Source: JAGQYP01 sp041392305 (lineage in GTDB: Bacteria > Bacteroidota > Bacteroidia > Flavobacteriales_D > Crocinitomicaceae). From it: a stretch of DNA of 64,000 nt. The notes below the pieces were generated by a model that ran no database searches, had not been told where the DNA came from, and worked only from the letters and a program-made list of their open reading frames with translations. Location of the stretch: positions 59,026 to 123,025 of the forward strand of contig JAWKMJ010000012.1 in NCBI GenBank assembly GCA_041392305.1, written 5' to 3'. A program made the position numbers and the translations under genes. The stretch's first letter is position 1. Each line of letters opens with the position of its first letter. This document shows positions 25,976 through 34,757 of the stretch, piece after piece.

Positions 25976-27607
25976 TCAATAAAACATTCCCACGATCACT
26001 GCAGTCATCAAACAAGCAAGAGTTCCGGCGATTAGGGCTTTGAATCCAAGTTTTGCCAATTCCCCTTTTCGTTTTGGAATCAGTGATCCAATGCCACCGA
26101 TTTGAATTCCAATACTGGCAAAATTAGCAAATCCGCAGAGCACATAAGTGGCCATGATTACTCCTTTTGGAGTCATTGAGTCTTTAATTTGCCCCAGAGA
26201 TTTATAGGCCATAAATTCGTTCATAATGGTTTTTTCCCCTAATAATTGAGCCACATAGAATATATCGTTATTGGGTACTCCCATCAACCAGGCAAGGGGT
26301 GAGAGTGTATAGCCGATTAGAAATTGAAAGCTTAGTCCTTTGTAATGAGTATGCTCTGCAATCACATCATTCAGGCCAGTATATTTTCCAATTCCTCCTA
26401 AAAGATAATTTGCCAAAGCCATTAATGAAACGAATACAATCAACATTGCGATTACATTGGCGGCGAGTTTCAGACCATCAGTGGTTCCATTTGCAATTGC
26501 TTCCAAAGCATTTGTTCCAATTTTATCTTTCGAAACCTGCAGGCTTTTATCAATTTTCTCAGTTTCTGGAAGCATCAATTTAGCGAAAAGTATGGCTGCA
26601 GGAGCCGAAATAATCGAAGCAGTTAAAAGGTGCTTAGCGAAGAATATTTCCTGATTTTTATCTCCTCCACCTAAATAGCTCATATAAGCAGCCAAAACTC
26701 CACCCGCAATGGTTGCCATACCACCAGTCATTAAACAGAATAATTCTGACTTAGTCATTCGGTCTAAATAAGGTCGTATAAGCAGTGGGGCTTCGGTTTG
26801 ACCAAGAAAAATATTTCCTGCGGCTGCCATTGATTCTGCCCCCGAAAGATGCAAGGTTTTTTTCATGATCCAGGCAAAGGCTTTAACAATCAATTGCAGA
26901 AATCCCCAGAAATAAAGCAAACTGGTTAGTGCTGAGAAAAAGATAATTGTTGGAACCACCATTACTAAAAAATTAATCAATGGAATTTCCAATTTTTCAG
27001 TAATCAACGAAGCGAAAATGAATTTCCCGCCATCTTTTGAGAAATCAACAACTTTAACAAATTTTGCGGCAATCCATTCAAAAATAGACTCCACGAAGGG
27101 CACTTGCAAGAGCAATACAGCCAAAATTATCTGCAAACCAACCGCTTTGCCTATTTGTACCCAATCTATGGATTTTCTTTTTGAACTAAAGAAAAAGCCA
27201 ATTAGAAGAAGAACGGTCATTCCGAGAATTCCTCTGAGGATGGAGACAAGTGAAAAGGTTGTGGAATAAGGTTCCGCAGGCTTAAATTTCAATTCTTCAC
27301 TTCCCTTGATCAGTTTGAGAGATTCATTTTTATACTCTGTTTCAAGGGTTAGCAATAGTTGTCCATCAAAAGTGAACATTCTAATTTTAGAATCTTTTAA
27401 ACTGAAAGTGCCCTTTTTAGGAACCATATCGAACAAATTCGACTGTTCGAAAGTGGAGTCAATGGAAATAAATTTGACTTTAGTCTGACCTGATACCCAC
27501 TGAATATCAGTGAAAGTTTCTTCTGCATGTAAAGGTATAAAAACGAGTAGTGGCAGAAAGAACAGTAATAAGCGCGTCTTATTCTTTATTACGTTTATTA
27601 AGTTCAT
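25976..27607 (-). CDS. Concentrative nucleoside transporter with an exported N-terminal domain
   Basis: 543 residues. Signal-like MNLINVIKNKTRLLLFFLPL...LHA precedes about 85 residues of beta-rich sequence (FTDIQWVSGQTKVKFISI), and then a NupC/CNT transporter. Family blocks are GQTEAPLLIRPYLDRMTKSE, the conserved MTGGMATIAGGVLAAYMSY, ISAPAAILFAKLMLPET and ALCGFAN-like YVLCGFANFASIGIQIGGIG. It imports nucleosides with a cation gradient. The ATG at 27605-27607 is chosen because a longer frame starts well inside the nuclease gene. It overlaps the nuclease tail by 29 bases. Confidence 0.88.
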   Translation of the reverse strand: MNLINVIKNKTRLLLFFLPLLVFIPLHAEETFTDIQWVSGQTKVKFISIDSTFEQSNLFDMVPKKGTFSLKDSKIRMFTFDGQLLLTLETEYKNESLKLIKGSEELKFKPAEPYSTTFSLVSILRGILGMTVLLLIGFFFSSKRKSIDWVQIGKAVGLQIILAVLLLQVPFVESIFEWIAAKFVKVVDFSKDGGKFIFASLITEKLEIPLINFLVMVVPTIIFFSALTSLLYFWGFLQLIVKAFAWIMKKTLHLSGAESMAAAGNIFLGQTEAPLLIRPYLDRMTKSELFCLMTGGMATIAGGVLAAYMSYLGGGDKNQEIFFAKHLLTASIISAPAAILFAKLMLPETEKIDKSLQVSKDKIGTNALEAIANGTTDGLKLAANVIAMLIVFVSLMALANYLLGGIGKYTGLNDVIAEHTHYKGLSFQFLIGYTLSPLAWLMGVPNNDIFYVAQLLGEKTIMNEFMAYKSLGQIKDSMTPKGVIMATYVLCGFANFASIGIQIGGIGSLIPKRKGELAKLGFKALIAGTLACLMTAVIVGMFY

Positions 27608-28172
27608 CCCTAATTTTTGAGGCGCCTTCATAGTCCTCATTTTCAATTGCTTCCTGAAGTTTAAGTTCCAAGTCTTCGTCTGAATAGGCTTTGTATTCCT
27701 CTTCATTACTGAAAGGAGCAACTACTGGTTCATCGATATCAGATTCTGGTAATTCGCCATCTTCATCGAGCAAAATACCTGCAGAACTTAAAATATTTTC
27801 AAAAGTATAGATCGGACAACTAAATCGAACGGCCAAGGCAATTGCATCAGATGTTCGGGCATCAATTTCAACATTCTGTCCGTTGTGTTTACAGATCAAT
27901 TTGGAGTAAAAGATTCCTTCTACCAAATTGTAAATAACCACTTCTTCAATATTGATCTCAAAAGCTTCAGCAAAGTTTTTGAAAAGATCGTGAGTTAAAG
28001 GACGGGTAGGTGTCATTTTTTCCAGCTCTATTGCAATGGCTTGAGCTTCAAATCCACCGATGATAATAGGTAGTCTTCTTTTTCCTCCAGATTCTCCAAG
28101 TACTAAAGCATACGCTCCGGACTGTGTCTGACTATAGGATAATCCAACTATTTCTAACTTAATCTTCTCCAT
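27579..28172 (-). CDS. Bifunctional nuclease (DUF151) with UVR motif
   Basis: 197 residues. The N-terminal ~130 are the DUF151 bifunctional nuclease fold: LGESGGKRRLPIIIGGFEAQ, RPLTHDLFKNFAEAF, and VEIDARTSDAIALAVRFSCPI. The last ~45 form a UVR-type helical hairpin (EDLELKLQEAIENEDYEGAS-KIRDEL), a protein-interaction motif also seen in UvrB/UvrC. Bacterial members are cytosolic; biochemical activity in this lineage is untested. Its own -7 box lies at 28183-28190, so it and the transporter form a two-gene unit after the etf terminator. Confidence 0.88.
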   Translation of the reverse strand: MEKIKLEIVGLSYSQTQSGAYALVLGESGGKRRLPIIIGGFEAQAIAIELEKMTPTRPLTHDLFKNFAEAFEINIEEVVIYNLVEGIFYSKLICKHNGQNVEIDARTSDAIALAVRFSCPIYTFENILSSAGILLDEDGELPESDIDEPVVAPFSNEEEYKAYSDEDLELKLQEAIENEDYEGASKIRDELNKRNKE

Positions 28173-28182
28173 TCGGCTGCTT

Positions 28183-28190
28183 CAAAAATA
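28183..28190 (-). promoter_or_regulatory. -7 box for the nuclease/transporter unit
   Basis: Minus strand TATTTTTG, an exact TAnnTTTG, 10 bases from the nuclease start, which would give a nearly leaderless message. It sits directly after the etf hairpin. Confidence 0.4.
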
Positions 28191-28195
28191 GTGAA

Positions 28196-28218
28196 ATCCT
28201 CTCTTAAACTGAGAGGAT
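28196..28218 (-). terminator. Hairpin after etfA
   Basis: ATCCTCTC and GAGAGGAT pair perfectly around a 7-base loop, 25 bases past the etfA stop. On the minus strand it is followed by TTTCACTATTTTT, a broken T run. Confidence 0.5.
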
Positions 28219-28243
28219 TCCACTGCGAATATACTAATAATGA

Positions 28244-29209
28244 TTAATTATTTGAAGCTTTGAATTTTTTAACTGCTTCTACCAGTTTTGGAACTACTTC
28301 AAAAGCATCTCCAACTACCCCATAATCAGCAGCTTTAAAGAAAGGAGCTTCAGCATCCGTGTTGATTACCACGATTACTTTTGATCCATTTACTCCAGCT
28401 AAATGTTGGATCGCTCCTGAAATTCCAACAGCGATATAAAGGTTTGGACGAATGGCAACACCTGTCTGACCAACGTGCTCGTGGTGAGGCCTCCACCCAA
28501 TGTCTGCAACTGGTCTAGAGCAAGCTGTAGCTGCACCTAATTCTTTAGCAAGATCTTCAATCATTCCCCAGTTTTCTGGACCTTTCAATCCTCTTCCTGC
28601 TGAAACAACCAATTCTGCTTCTGGTAATGGAATTTCTCCATCTTGAGTTTTTGTCTCTACAACACTTACTCTTGCTGCTCCGCAATCACAATCGAACGCT
28701 TCAACAGTCGCAGGCGAACCACCAGCTTCAGGTTTGAAAGAATTTGGTAATAAGGAAATAATTCTTGTAGCCGTTTTAACATTTACAAAACCGAATGCTT
28801 TTCCTGAAAATACATTCACTTTGCAAGTAAATCCGTTTTCGTCTGATGGCGCATCAATAGCTCCGGAAACTAGTCCCGCTTTTAAAGCAGCAGACACTCT
28901 TGGAGCCACTGCTTTTCCGATTAAATCATGAGAGAATACGATAATATTCGCTCCTGTTTTATCTGCAGCAGCCTGAACTAATTTGGCCGTTTGAGAATCA
29001 TCTGCATTATTCAGACCTTTATTTACTAATACTTTGGAAGCTCCGTAATTTCCTAGCTCGGCTAAAGCTGAATCATCAGCTGAACCAGAAGTTACTGCTA
29101 CAACCTCTCCTCCAAATTTGTCTGCAACTTTTTTACCATAGAAAACAGCCTCAAATCCATTTTTAGCAATTTTCCCGTTTGTGGTTTCTACATATACTAA
29201 TACTGACAT
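28244..29209 (-). CDS. etfA: Electron transfer flavoprotein alpha subunit
   Basis: 321 residues, family length. It carries the FAD that takes electrons from acyl-CoA dehydrogenases. The FAD-binding C-terminal half is plain: LVVSAGRGLKGPENWGMIED, ATACSRPVADIGWRPHHEHV with the conserved Arg, GQTGVAIRPNLYIAVGISGA and IQHLAGVNGSKVIVVIN. It follows etfB after 12 bases. Together with the acyl-CoA dehydrogenase at the window's left end it completes the electron path of beta-oxidation. Confidence 0.96.
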   Translation of the reverse strand: MSVLVYVETTNGKIAKNGFEAVFYGKKVADKFGGEVVAVTSGSADDSALAELGNYGASKVLVNKGLNNADDSQTAKLVQAAADKTGANIIVFSHDLIGKAVAPRVSAALKAGLVSGAIDAPSDENGFTCKVNVFSGKAFGFVNVKTATRIISLLPNSFKPEAGGSPATVEAFDCDCGAARVSVVETKTQDGEIPLPEAELVVSAGRGLKGPENWGMIEDLAKELGAATACSRPVADIGWRPHHEHVGQTGVAIRPNLYIAVGISGAIQHLAGVNGSKVIVVINTDAEAPFFKAADYGVVGDAFEVVPKLVEAVKKFKASNN

Positions 29210-29221
29210 AATTGAAATCGA

Positions 29222-29962
29222 TTAAATAGCTTTCGCTTCGTTATGTAATAATTGAACTAATTCATCCATGTTTGATGGATCCACATATTTACATTCACTT
29301 TTCGCAGCTGGCGTGGAATAAGAAGTAAATGAAGTCAAATCTTCTACGCTTGCAGGTGCAACCACATTCAATGGTTTTGTTCTTGCAGCCATGATTCCTC
29401 TCATGTTTGGAATTCTTTGTTCTGCCATTCCTTTTGCACAAGAAACAACTGCAGGTAATTCTGCCTTCACTACTTTCGTTCCTCCTGTGATATCCAATTC
29501 AAGAGTAGCAGTGGTACCGGCAACATCTAATTTAGATGCCAATGAAAGAAAAGGAAGATCCAAATCAGCAGCAATCATACCGGCTACCTGTGAACCATTA
29601 TAGTCTATAGTTTCTTTTCCTGTCAAGATCAAATCGAATCCTTGATCTTTTGCATATTCTGCAATTTGTTTCGCAACGAAATAAGCATCTTTCGCTTCCG
29701 CATCAATTCTTACAGCGTCGTCCGCACCTATTGCCAATGCTTTTCTAATTGTAGGGTCGTCCGCAGCAGTTCCCACTGTAATGGTAGTCACTGTTCCACC
29801 CATAGCTTCTTTCAATTCTAATCCTCTTACAAGTGCATACCACTCATCATAAGGATTGACAATGTATTGTACTCCTGTTTCATCAAACTTCGTATTATTG
29901 TCTGTGAAGGCAATCTTAGAAGTTGTATCTGGAGATTTACTAATACAAACTAATATTTTCAT
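29222..29962 (-). CDS. etfB: Electron transfer flavoprotein beta subunit
   Basis: 246 residues starting MKILVCISKSPDTTSKIAFT, as in other EtfB proteins; an in-frame ATG 27 codons upstream would add a non-conserved tail and is not used. Visible blocks are IVNPYDEWYALVRGLELKEA, IGADDAVRIDAEAKDAYFVA, LILTGKETIDYNGSQVAGMI and the EtfB signature region VVSCAKGMAEQRIPNMRGIM. It binds AMP and forms the heterodimer with EtfA, encoded next. A near-consensus -7 (TATATTCG) lies at 30010-30017 on the minus strand. Confidence 0.95.
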   Translation of the reverse strand: MKILVCISKSPDTTSKIAFTDNNTKFDETGVQYIVNPYDEWYALVRGLELKEAMGGTVTTITVGTAADDPTIRKALAIGADDAVRIDAEAKDAYFVAKQIAEYAKDQGFDLILTGKETIDYNGSQVAGMIAADLDLPFLSLASKLDVAGTTATLELDITGGTKVVKAELPAVVSCAKGMAEQRIPNMRGIMAARTKPLNVVAPASVEDLTSFTSYSTPAAKSECKYVDPSNMDELVQLLHNEAKAI

Positions 29963-30182
29963 CTTCTGTGTGTGTTTATGATTAACGATATCATTCGTGG
30001 AATGAGGCGCGAATATAATAAAATTATGGTATTTCTCAGACAATTGAATTCAATTTTTAACTGTTATAATAGCATGAAAATCTCCCTTACTAGAAACTAT
30101 GAGCACATAACAAATCAGTACCCGTAATGATCCCTGTTGCAAATGCCGTAAATGGAACAATTTTAATACCCTCCCGTAGATG

Positions 30183-30214
30183 TTGAAAAGCTAAAATTTT
30201 TTTTCGTAGTTTTG
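30183..30214 (+). promoter_or_regulatory. Promoter of pdhB
   Basis: TTG at 30183-30185, a 21-base spacer, and TAGTTTTG at 30207-30214, both matching the Bacteroidota sigma-A consensus. The start would fall near 30221, leaving a leader of about 35 bases. A small CTCCT/AGGAG stem and an AAAGGAGGA lie in it, too far from the ATG to act as a normal ribosome site. Confidence 0.65.
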
Positions 30215-30256
30215 CCCTTCTCCTAAAAGGAGGATAGAATAAAAGACACACAAATC

Positions 30257-31237
30257 ATGAGAGAAGTTCAGTTTAGAGAGGCGCTTAGAGAAGCCATGTC
30301 AGAGGAAATGAGAAGAGACGAATCTGTTTTCCTAATGGGTGAAGAAGTTGCAGAATACAATGGAGCCTACAAGGTATCCCAAGGAATGTTGGATGAATTT
30401 GGAGCGAAAAGAGTCATTGATACTCCGATCGCTGAGTTAGGGTTTGCAGGAATTGGTGTTGGAGCTTCCATGAATGGTTTGCGTCCTATCGTTGAGTTCA
30501 TGACTTGGAACTTTGCTTTATTAGCAACCGATCAAATCATCAACTCTGCAGCAAAGATGTTGCAAATGTCTGGTGGTCAATATGGATGCCCAATCGTTTT
30601 TCGAGGGGGAAATGGTCAGGCGGGTCAGTTAGCAGCCACTCACTCTCAGTCATTCGAACCTCTTTATGCACATTATCCAGGGTTAAAGGTCATCACGCCT
30701 TCAACTCCTTATGATGCAAAAGGTCTTTTAAAATCAGCCATTCGTGATAACGATCCAGTTGTCTTTCTGGAGTCTGAAAAGATGTACGGAGACAAAGGTG
30801 AAATTCCTGATGGAGAATACTTGATTCCAATTGGAAAAGCGGATATTAAAAGAGAAGGAACTGATGTAACTATCGTTACTTTCGGGAAGATTATTAAAGT
30901 GTGTCACGAGGCTGCGGAAGCGCTTCAAAAGGAAGGGATTTCAGTTGAGATCATAGACTTGAGAACTGTAAGACCAATTGATTACGATACAGTCATAGCT
31001 TCAGTTAAGAAAACAAATAGATGTGTAATCGTTGAAGAATCTTGGCCAATCGCTTCGATTGCTTCAGAATTGGGATACTGGATTCAAAGATATGCTTTTG
31101 ACTTCCTTGATGCTCCGGTTCACAGAGTAATGCAAGCGGATACTCCATTCCCTTTTGCAAAGCCTTTGATGGCAGAAGCACTTCCTAATCCGACTCGAAT
31201 TGCAAATGCAGTGAAAGCGGTGATGTACAGAAACTAA
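30257..31237 (+). CDS. pdhB: Pyruvate dehydrogenase E1 beta subunit
   Basis: 326 residues. It is the transketolase-like beta chain of the E1 heterotetramer, which decarboxylates pyruvate with thiamine diphosphate. Motifs are MREVQFREALREAMSEEMRR, GEEVAEYNGAYKVSQGMLDE, RVIDTPIAELGFAGIGVGAS and TWNFALLATDQIINSAAKM, then the C-terminal VEIIDLRTVRPIDYDTVIAS. It stands alone: the alpha subunit and E2 are not adjacent, and a terminator follows. Branched-chain 2-oxoacid E1 beta is the close alternative, but length and the MTWNFALLA block fit PdhB. Confidence 0.92.
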   Translation: MREVQFREALREAMSEEMRRDESVFLMGEEVAEYNGAYKVSQGMLDEFGAKRVIDTPIAELGFAGIGVGASMNGLRPIVEFMTWNFALLATDQIINSAAKMLQMSGGQYGCPIVFRGGNGQAGQLAATHSQSFEPLYAHYPGLKVITPSTPYDAKGLLKSAIRDNDPVVFLESEKMYGDKGEIPDGEYLIPIGKADIKREGTDVTIVTFGKIIKVCHEAAEALQKEGISVEIIDLRTVRPIDYDTVIASVKKTNRCVIVEESWPIASIASELGYWIQRYAFDFLDAPVHRVMQADTPFPFAKPLMAEALPNPTRIANAVKAVMYRN

Positions 31238-31256
31238 AATGAATATTCAATACAAT

Positions 31257-31284
31257 TAAAAGAGGGCTTTGGTCCTCTTTTTTT
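31257..31284 (+). terminator. Terminator after pdhB
   Basis: AAAAGAGG and CCTCTTTTTTT flank an 8-base loop, 20 bases past the pdhB stop. It has a strong T run. Confidence 0.85.
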
Positions 31285-31330
31285 ATGTTTATTTTTTGAC
31301 CAACAATCAATTAGATTCATTTTCTTTATT

Positions 31331-31338
31331 TATATTTG
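31331..31338 (+). promoter_or_regulatory. -7 box for the membrane-YceI gene
   Basis: TATATTTG, an exact TAnnTTTG, 33 bases before the start codon at 31372. The palindrome at 31347-31358 sits at its start-site side. Confidence 0.5.
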
Positions 31339-31346
31339 CACAATAG

Positions 31347-31358
31347 TTGTTTAAACAA
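31347..31358. promoter_or_regulatory. Perfect 12-base palindrome, likely operator
   Basis: TTGTTTAAACAA is a perfect palindrome between the -7 box and the start codon, so a bound protein would block transcription. This form resembles MarR-family operators near YceI genes in related bacteria (from memory); no such regulator gene is adjacent here. Confidence 0.5.
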
Positions 31359-31371
31359 ATAAATAATATTC

Positions 31372-33012
31372 ATGGAAAGTTTAATTCAAGTTTATCTGCC
31401 ACTAGCATCGTTGTTGATCATATTAGCAAACGTCTTATTCGTAAAAAAGTCCTTCATCAATTGGTTGCCAATGGTACTAATTCTGGCCGGATTGAGTAAG
31501 TTTTTAGGAGAATCCGTTGTGTCCGATGGAGAAACTGTTCCCTCCATTGTTCGAAATGGAGTCTTGTCGATTTTAATTTTGACCACTTTCATTGCTTTGT
31601 CTTACCGCCAATTTTTCAGGGATAAAGGGGATAAATGGATGTATGTTGCTTTGGCTGTCGTTTATGCAATCGGAGCTGGAGTTGCTTTTGGCATCAAAGG
31701 AAATTTTACTTCTGGAATGACGGTTTTTACCGGGTATAAACTTTTACTTTCAGTCGCGCTCAATCTACTTCTAGTGGCGATTATCTATCTCAAACTTCCT
31801 TTACTAATCAAATGGTTTAAGATTGATACAGAATCGATTCGACCTGTGTTTTATCATGGTGCCATGTTGATGGTTGTTGCTTTGAGTGTTTATTTAGGGG
31901 TTTTCGTTACCGGCTGGTACGGGGTTGCTTTTTTTGCAAGTTTGTTTCTCCCTACATTGATTATCCTTTCTGATGAAGATACCGAATATTTGCTGCAACA
32001 AGGGGCTTTTTCCGTAGTGGGACTATTAGGATTGGGGTACGTGATTTCATTTGGAAGCGGACTGGAATTTTATTTGGGTCATAGTCACTTGATTTTTGGG
32101 GCTTTTATTGGAGGATTCATTTTAGTGATAGGAAAATTGATGAGCTTGATGAATGACAAATTCAAGGCTTTTAAAATAATCATGGTGGCAGTAGTAATCG
32201 GAATGGTTTATGGATTGGGTTATTTGTACTCCATAAAAGAAAATTTAGGCGGATTGATTACCTATTCGGGTGTATTAATTGGAATGTTGCTCATGATTTT
32301 TAATTCCGAAAAAGGGAAATATTCTTATTCCATGGGTTCTGGACTGATTACTTTAGCTTCCATCTTACTTTTTGCTCCGTTTTTTGAGGTAGTAGATCCC
32401 TTTGCAGAAAAAGGATCTAATGCAGACAAGATTGCGAACGATCAAAAGAAAGTCGAAACGGTGAATGAAAAGGGTGAAAAGGTAGTTCTGGAATTGAATG
32501 ATATTACAGAAGCAAAGGGGGATTGGGAGGTTTTTCTGGATAATTCTAAATTGAAGTTTGTAGTTGTTTCTCATGGAAATACCACCAAGGGAACCTTTAA
32601 AAATTATTCAGGAACCATTTCAATCAAAGAGAAATTGGAAGATTGCGAGGCAACAATGAAATTCGATGCGACGAGTTTGAGTACCTTCAATAAAACCAGA
32701 GATGGTGAAATCAAAGAAGGAGAAGATTGGATGCATGTGTCTAAATTTCCAGAATTGGAATTTCATGCTAAAGGATTCTTTCTAGAAGGAGATAAATATG
32801 TCACAGAGGGGGATTTGACTATGAAAGGAATCACCAAAAAAGTAAAAGTAAGTTTCGTTTTTGAAGGAAAAGGAAATAACCAAGGAAAAGATTTTATCAT
32901 TGTTTCAGGTAATTTAAGTCTGGACATGACTAACTTTGGTATTCCGGAGTCGTCTGAAGTGGATAAAGGTGTTGAAATCGAATTCACGGTAGAAGCGAAT
33001 AAATTGGAGTAA
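31372..33012 (+). CDS. Polytopic membrane protein fused to a YceI domain
   Basis: 546 residues. Residues about 1-345 hold roughly ten hydrophobic helices (VYLPLASLLIILANVLFV, SVALNLLLVAIIYLKLPLLI, GVLIGMLLMIF, GSGLITLASILLFAPFFEV). A short linker follows, and then a C-terminal YceI lipocalin-like domain from about 385: GDWEVFLDNSKLKFVVVSHG, MKFDATSLSTF, FPELEFHAKGFFLEGDKYVT, GDLTMKGITKKVKVSF. YceI proteins bind polyisoprenoid-type lipids and are usually free and secreted. Here the domain would be anchored outside the inner membrane. The next gene starts 1 base after the stop. Confidence 0.8.
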   Translation: MESLIQVYLPLASLLIILANVLFVKKSFINWLPMVLILAGLSKFLGESVVSDGETVPSIVRNGVLSILILTTFIALSYRQFFRDKGDKWMYVALAVVYAIGAGVAFGIKGNFTSGMTVFTGYKLLLSVALNLLLVAIIYLKLPLLIKWFKIDTESIRPVFYHGAMLMVVALSVYLGVFVTGWYGVAFFASLFLPTLIILSDEDTEYLLQQGAFSVVGLLGLGYVISFGSGLEFYLGHSHLIFGAFIGGFILVIGKLMSLMNDKFKAFKIIMVAVVIGMVYGLGYLYSIKENLGGLITYSGVLIGMLLMIFNSEKGKYSYSMGSGLITLASILLFAPFFEVVDPFAEKGSNADKIANDQKKVETVNEKGEKVVLELNDITEAKGDWEVFLDNSKLKFVVVSHGNTTKGTFKNYSGTISIKEKLEDCEATMKFDATSLSTFNKTRDGEIKEGEDWMHVSKFPELEFHAKGFFLEGDKYVTEGDLTMKGITKKVKVSFVFEGKGNNQGKDFIIVSGNLSLDMTNFGIPESSEVDKGVEIEFTVEANKLE

Positions 33013-33013
33013 T

Positions 33014-33931
33014 TTGAAAAAATGGATCTGTATTTTAGGATTGTTGATCTTCAGTTTGAATGCACTGGCACAGGAGAAAACACCCTTTTTTAAAAATGCA
33101 GATACCCTCAATAAAAAAAGAATCATAGGAACTGGAGTTACTTTGCCACTGGTTTATGGAGGGGCAGTTACTGCTTTAGGGACTGTTTGGTATCAAAACA
33201 ATATGACTCCCAAATTCCAATTCTTTAATGATTGCTCTCATTGGTTAGGAATGGATAAAATGGGGCACATGACTTCAACCTACTATCTAAGTATGATAGG
33301 CCATTCTGCTTTAAAATGGAGTGGGGTAGAACGGAAAAAAGCCATTGGTTTTGGAGGATTATACGGTTTTGTTTTCGTTTCTACATTTGAAGTTTTGGAC
33401 GGATTCAGTAAAGATTATGGTTTTTCTTGGTGTGACATTGGTGCCAATGCGATTGGATCTGCCTTATATATGGGACAAGAGTTTCTTTGGAACGAACAAA
33501 GGATTAAGTTGAAATGGAGTTATTGGCCTACTGAATACGCACAATATCGTCCGAATCTTTTAGGAGAAAACTGGGCGACAAGAATCTTTAAAGATTATAA
33601 TGGTCAAACTTACTGGCTTTCGGCAAATATTCACTCATTTCTTCCTGAAGATTCAAAATTTCCCAAATGGTTAAATGTGGCTTTTGGGTACAGTATCAAT
33701 GAAATGTTGAAATCGGATTCACGGTATTATGAAGTCCAGGATGGGAATCAAACTCTTAGCTTTAATGCCTACAGCGAATTTTATTTGAGTTTGGATATTG
33801 ATCTAACCAAAATTAAGGTGAAATCACATTTTCTTAGAGCTTTGTTTAAAACCATTTCAATTATCAAAATACCTTTCCCCGCCATTAGTTTTTCTAAGCA
33901 CGGAGTAAAAGGGTACTGGTTTAAGTTCTGA
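33014..33931 (+). CDS. DUF2279 (YfiM-like) exported protein
   Basis: 305 residues from a TTG start one base after the previous stop. The sequence MKKWICILGLLIFSLNALAQ is a signal peptide, which supports this unusual start codon; no ATG is available nearby. The DUF2279 core is visible: DKMGHMTSTYYLSMIGHSAL, FGGLYGFVFVSTFEVLDGFS, and the conserved SWCDIGANAIGSALYMGQE, then YWPTEYAQYRPNLLGENW. The C-terminal strands look barrel- or surface-like. Its role is unknown. Coupling to the membrane-YceI gene suggests a shared envelope function. Confidence 0.8.
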   Translation: MKKWICILGLLIFSLNALAQEKTPFFKNADTLNKKRIIGTGVTLPLVYGGAVTALGTVWYQNNMTPKFQFFNDCSHWLGMDKMGHMTSTYYLSMIGHSALKWSGVERKKAIGFGGLYGFVFVSTFEVLDGFSKDYGFSWCDIGANAIGSALYMGQEFLWNEQRIKLKWSYWPTEYAQYRPNLLGENWATRIFKDYNGQTYWLSANIHSFLPEDSKFPKWLNVAFGYSINEMLKSDSRYYEVQDGNQTLSFNAYSEFYLSLDIDLTKIKVKSHFLRALFKTISIIKIPFPAISFSKHGVKGYWFKF

Positions 33932-33981
33932 CATAAAGTCAGGGAATATAGCTTAGGAACGATAATTGACATGTCTAATAC

Positions 33982-34710
33982 ATGTTCAACGATCAATTGT
34001 ATAAGAATCATATTCCGGCAATTTTATTTGCGTTTATCTTTCTTGGGTTAATGTGGACCGGATATCTGATTCAAATGGATCCCAATTTAAAGTTCACAAA
34101 ATGGGGAATCCATCCAAGGGAAATTGAAGGACTTTTAGGCATTGTATTTTCACCTTTCCTTCACAGTCCAAATGACATTTGGCACATTATTAACAATACT
34201 ATCGGAATGGGGGTGGTTGCTTACCTCCTATACTATTTTTATCGTGATGTAGCTTTTCGTGTAATCTTTTTTTCGTGGTTATTTTCAGGAGGAATCACTT
34301 GGTTTATAGGTCAACAAGGAAGCAATCATATAGGAATGAGCGGGGTAATTTATGCAATCACATTCTTTCTTTTGTTGAGCGGATTCATTCGAAAAAATAA
34401 CGTGCTTATCAGACTTTCCCTGGGAATGGTGTTTCTTTATGGGAGTTTGATCTGGGGAATTTTCCCTATTAAAGAAGGTATTTCTTGGGAAGGTCATTTA
34501 GGTGGGTTTTTAGGTGGATTATTTTTAGCAGTTTTTTATAGGAGAAGAGGCCCGAAAGAAAGAAAATATGGCTATGAAGTAGAAGAAGACTTAGGTATTG
34601 AACCCGAAGAAGAGTATTGGTTACCCGAAGAGGAAAGGACACAGAAACCGAAAGTGGAGTCTCCAAAAATTGTTTACATTTTCAAAAGAAAGTCAGATGA
34701 TTCCGACTAA
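33982..34710 (+). CDS. Rhomboid family intramembrane serine protease
   Basis: 242 residues with six or so membrane helices. The catalytic Ser120 is in NHIGMSGVIYAITFFLLL, the canonical GxSG, and His172 in SWEGHLGGFLGGLFLAVFY closes the dyad; HIINNTIGMG supplies the conserved Asn pair. It should cleave transmembrane segments in the inner membrane. The tail of about 60 residues after the last helix is acidic and cytosolic. It is placed between two membrane-protein genes on the same strand, and its substrate is unknown. Confidence 0.92.
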   Translation: MFNDQLYKNHIPAILFAFIFLGLMWTGYLIQMDPNLKFTKWGIHPREIEGLLGIVFSPFLHSPNDIWHIINNTIGMGVVAYLLYYFYRDVAFRVIFFSWLFSGGITWFIGQQGSNHIGMSGVIYAITFFLLLSGFIRKNNVLIRLSLGMVFLYGSLIWGIFPIKEGISWEGHLGGFLGGLFLAVFYRRRGPKERKYGYEVEEDLGIEPEEEYWLPEEERTQKPKVESPKIVYIFKRKSDDSD

Positions 34711-34757
34711 ATAGCAAGACTGCTAAATTTTTATTTATTTTGGCTTGAATTTAATCT

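Noticed and set aside
27608..27721. Longer N-terminus of the nucleoside transporter
   Set aside because: It runs inside the nuclease gene and precedes an otherwise normal signal peptide at 27607.
29963..30043. 27-codon extension of EtfB
   Set aside because: EtfB proteins begin at MKILVCIS; the extension is not conserved and crosses the likely promoter.
30226..30234. Shine-Dalgarno-like AAAGGAGGA before pdhB
   Set aside because: It ends 22 bases before the ATG, too far, and other genes here lack such sites.
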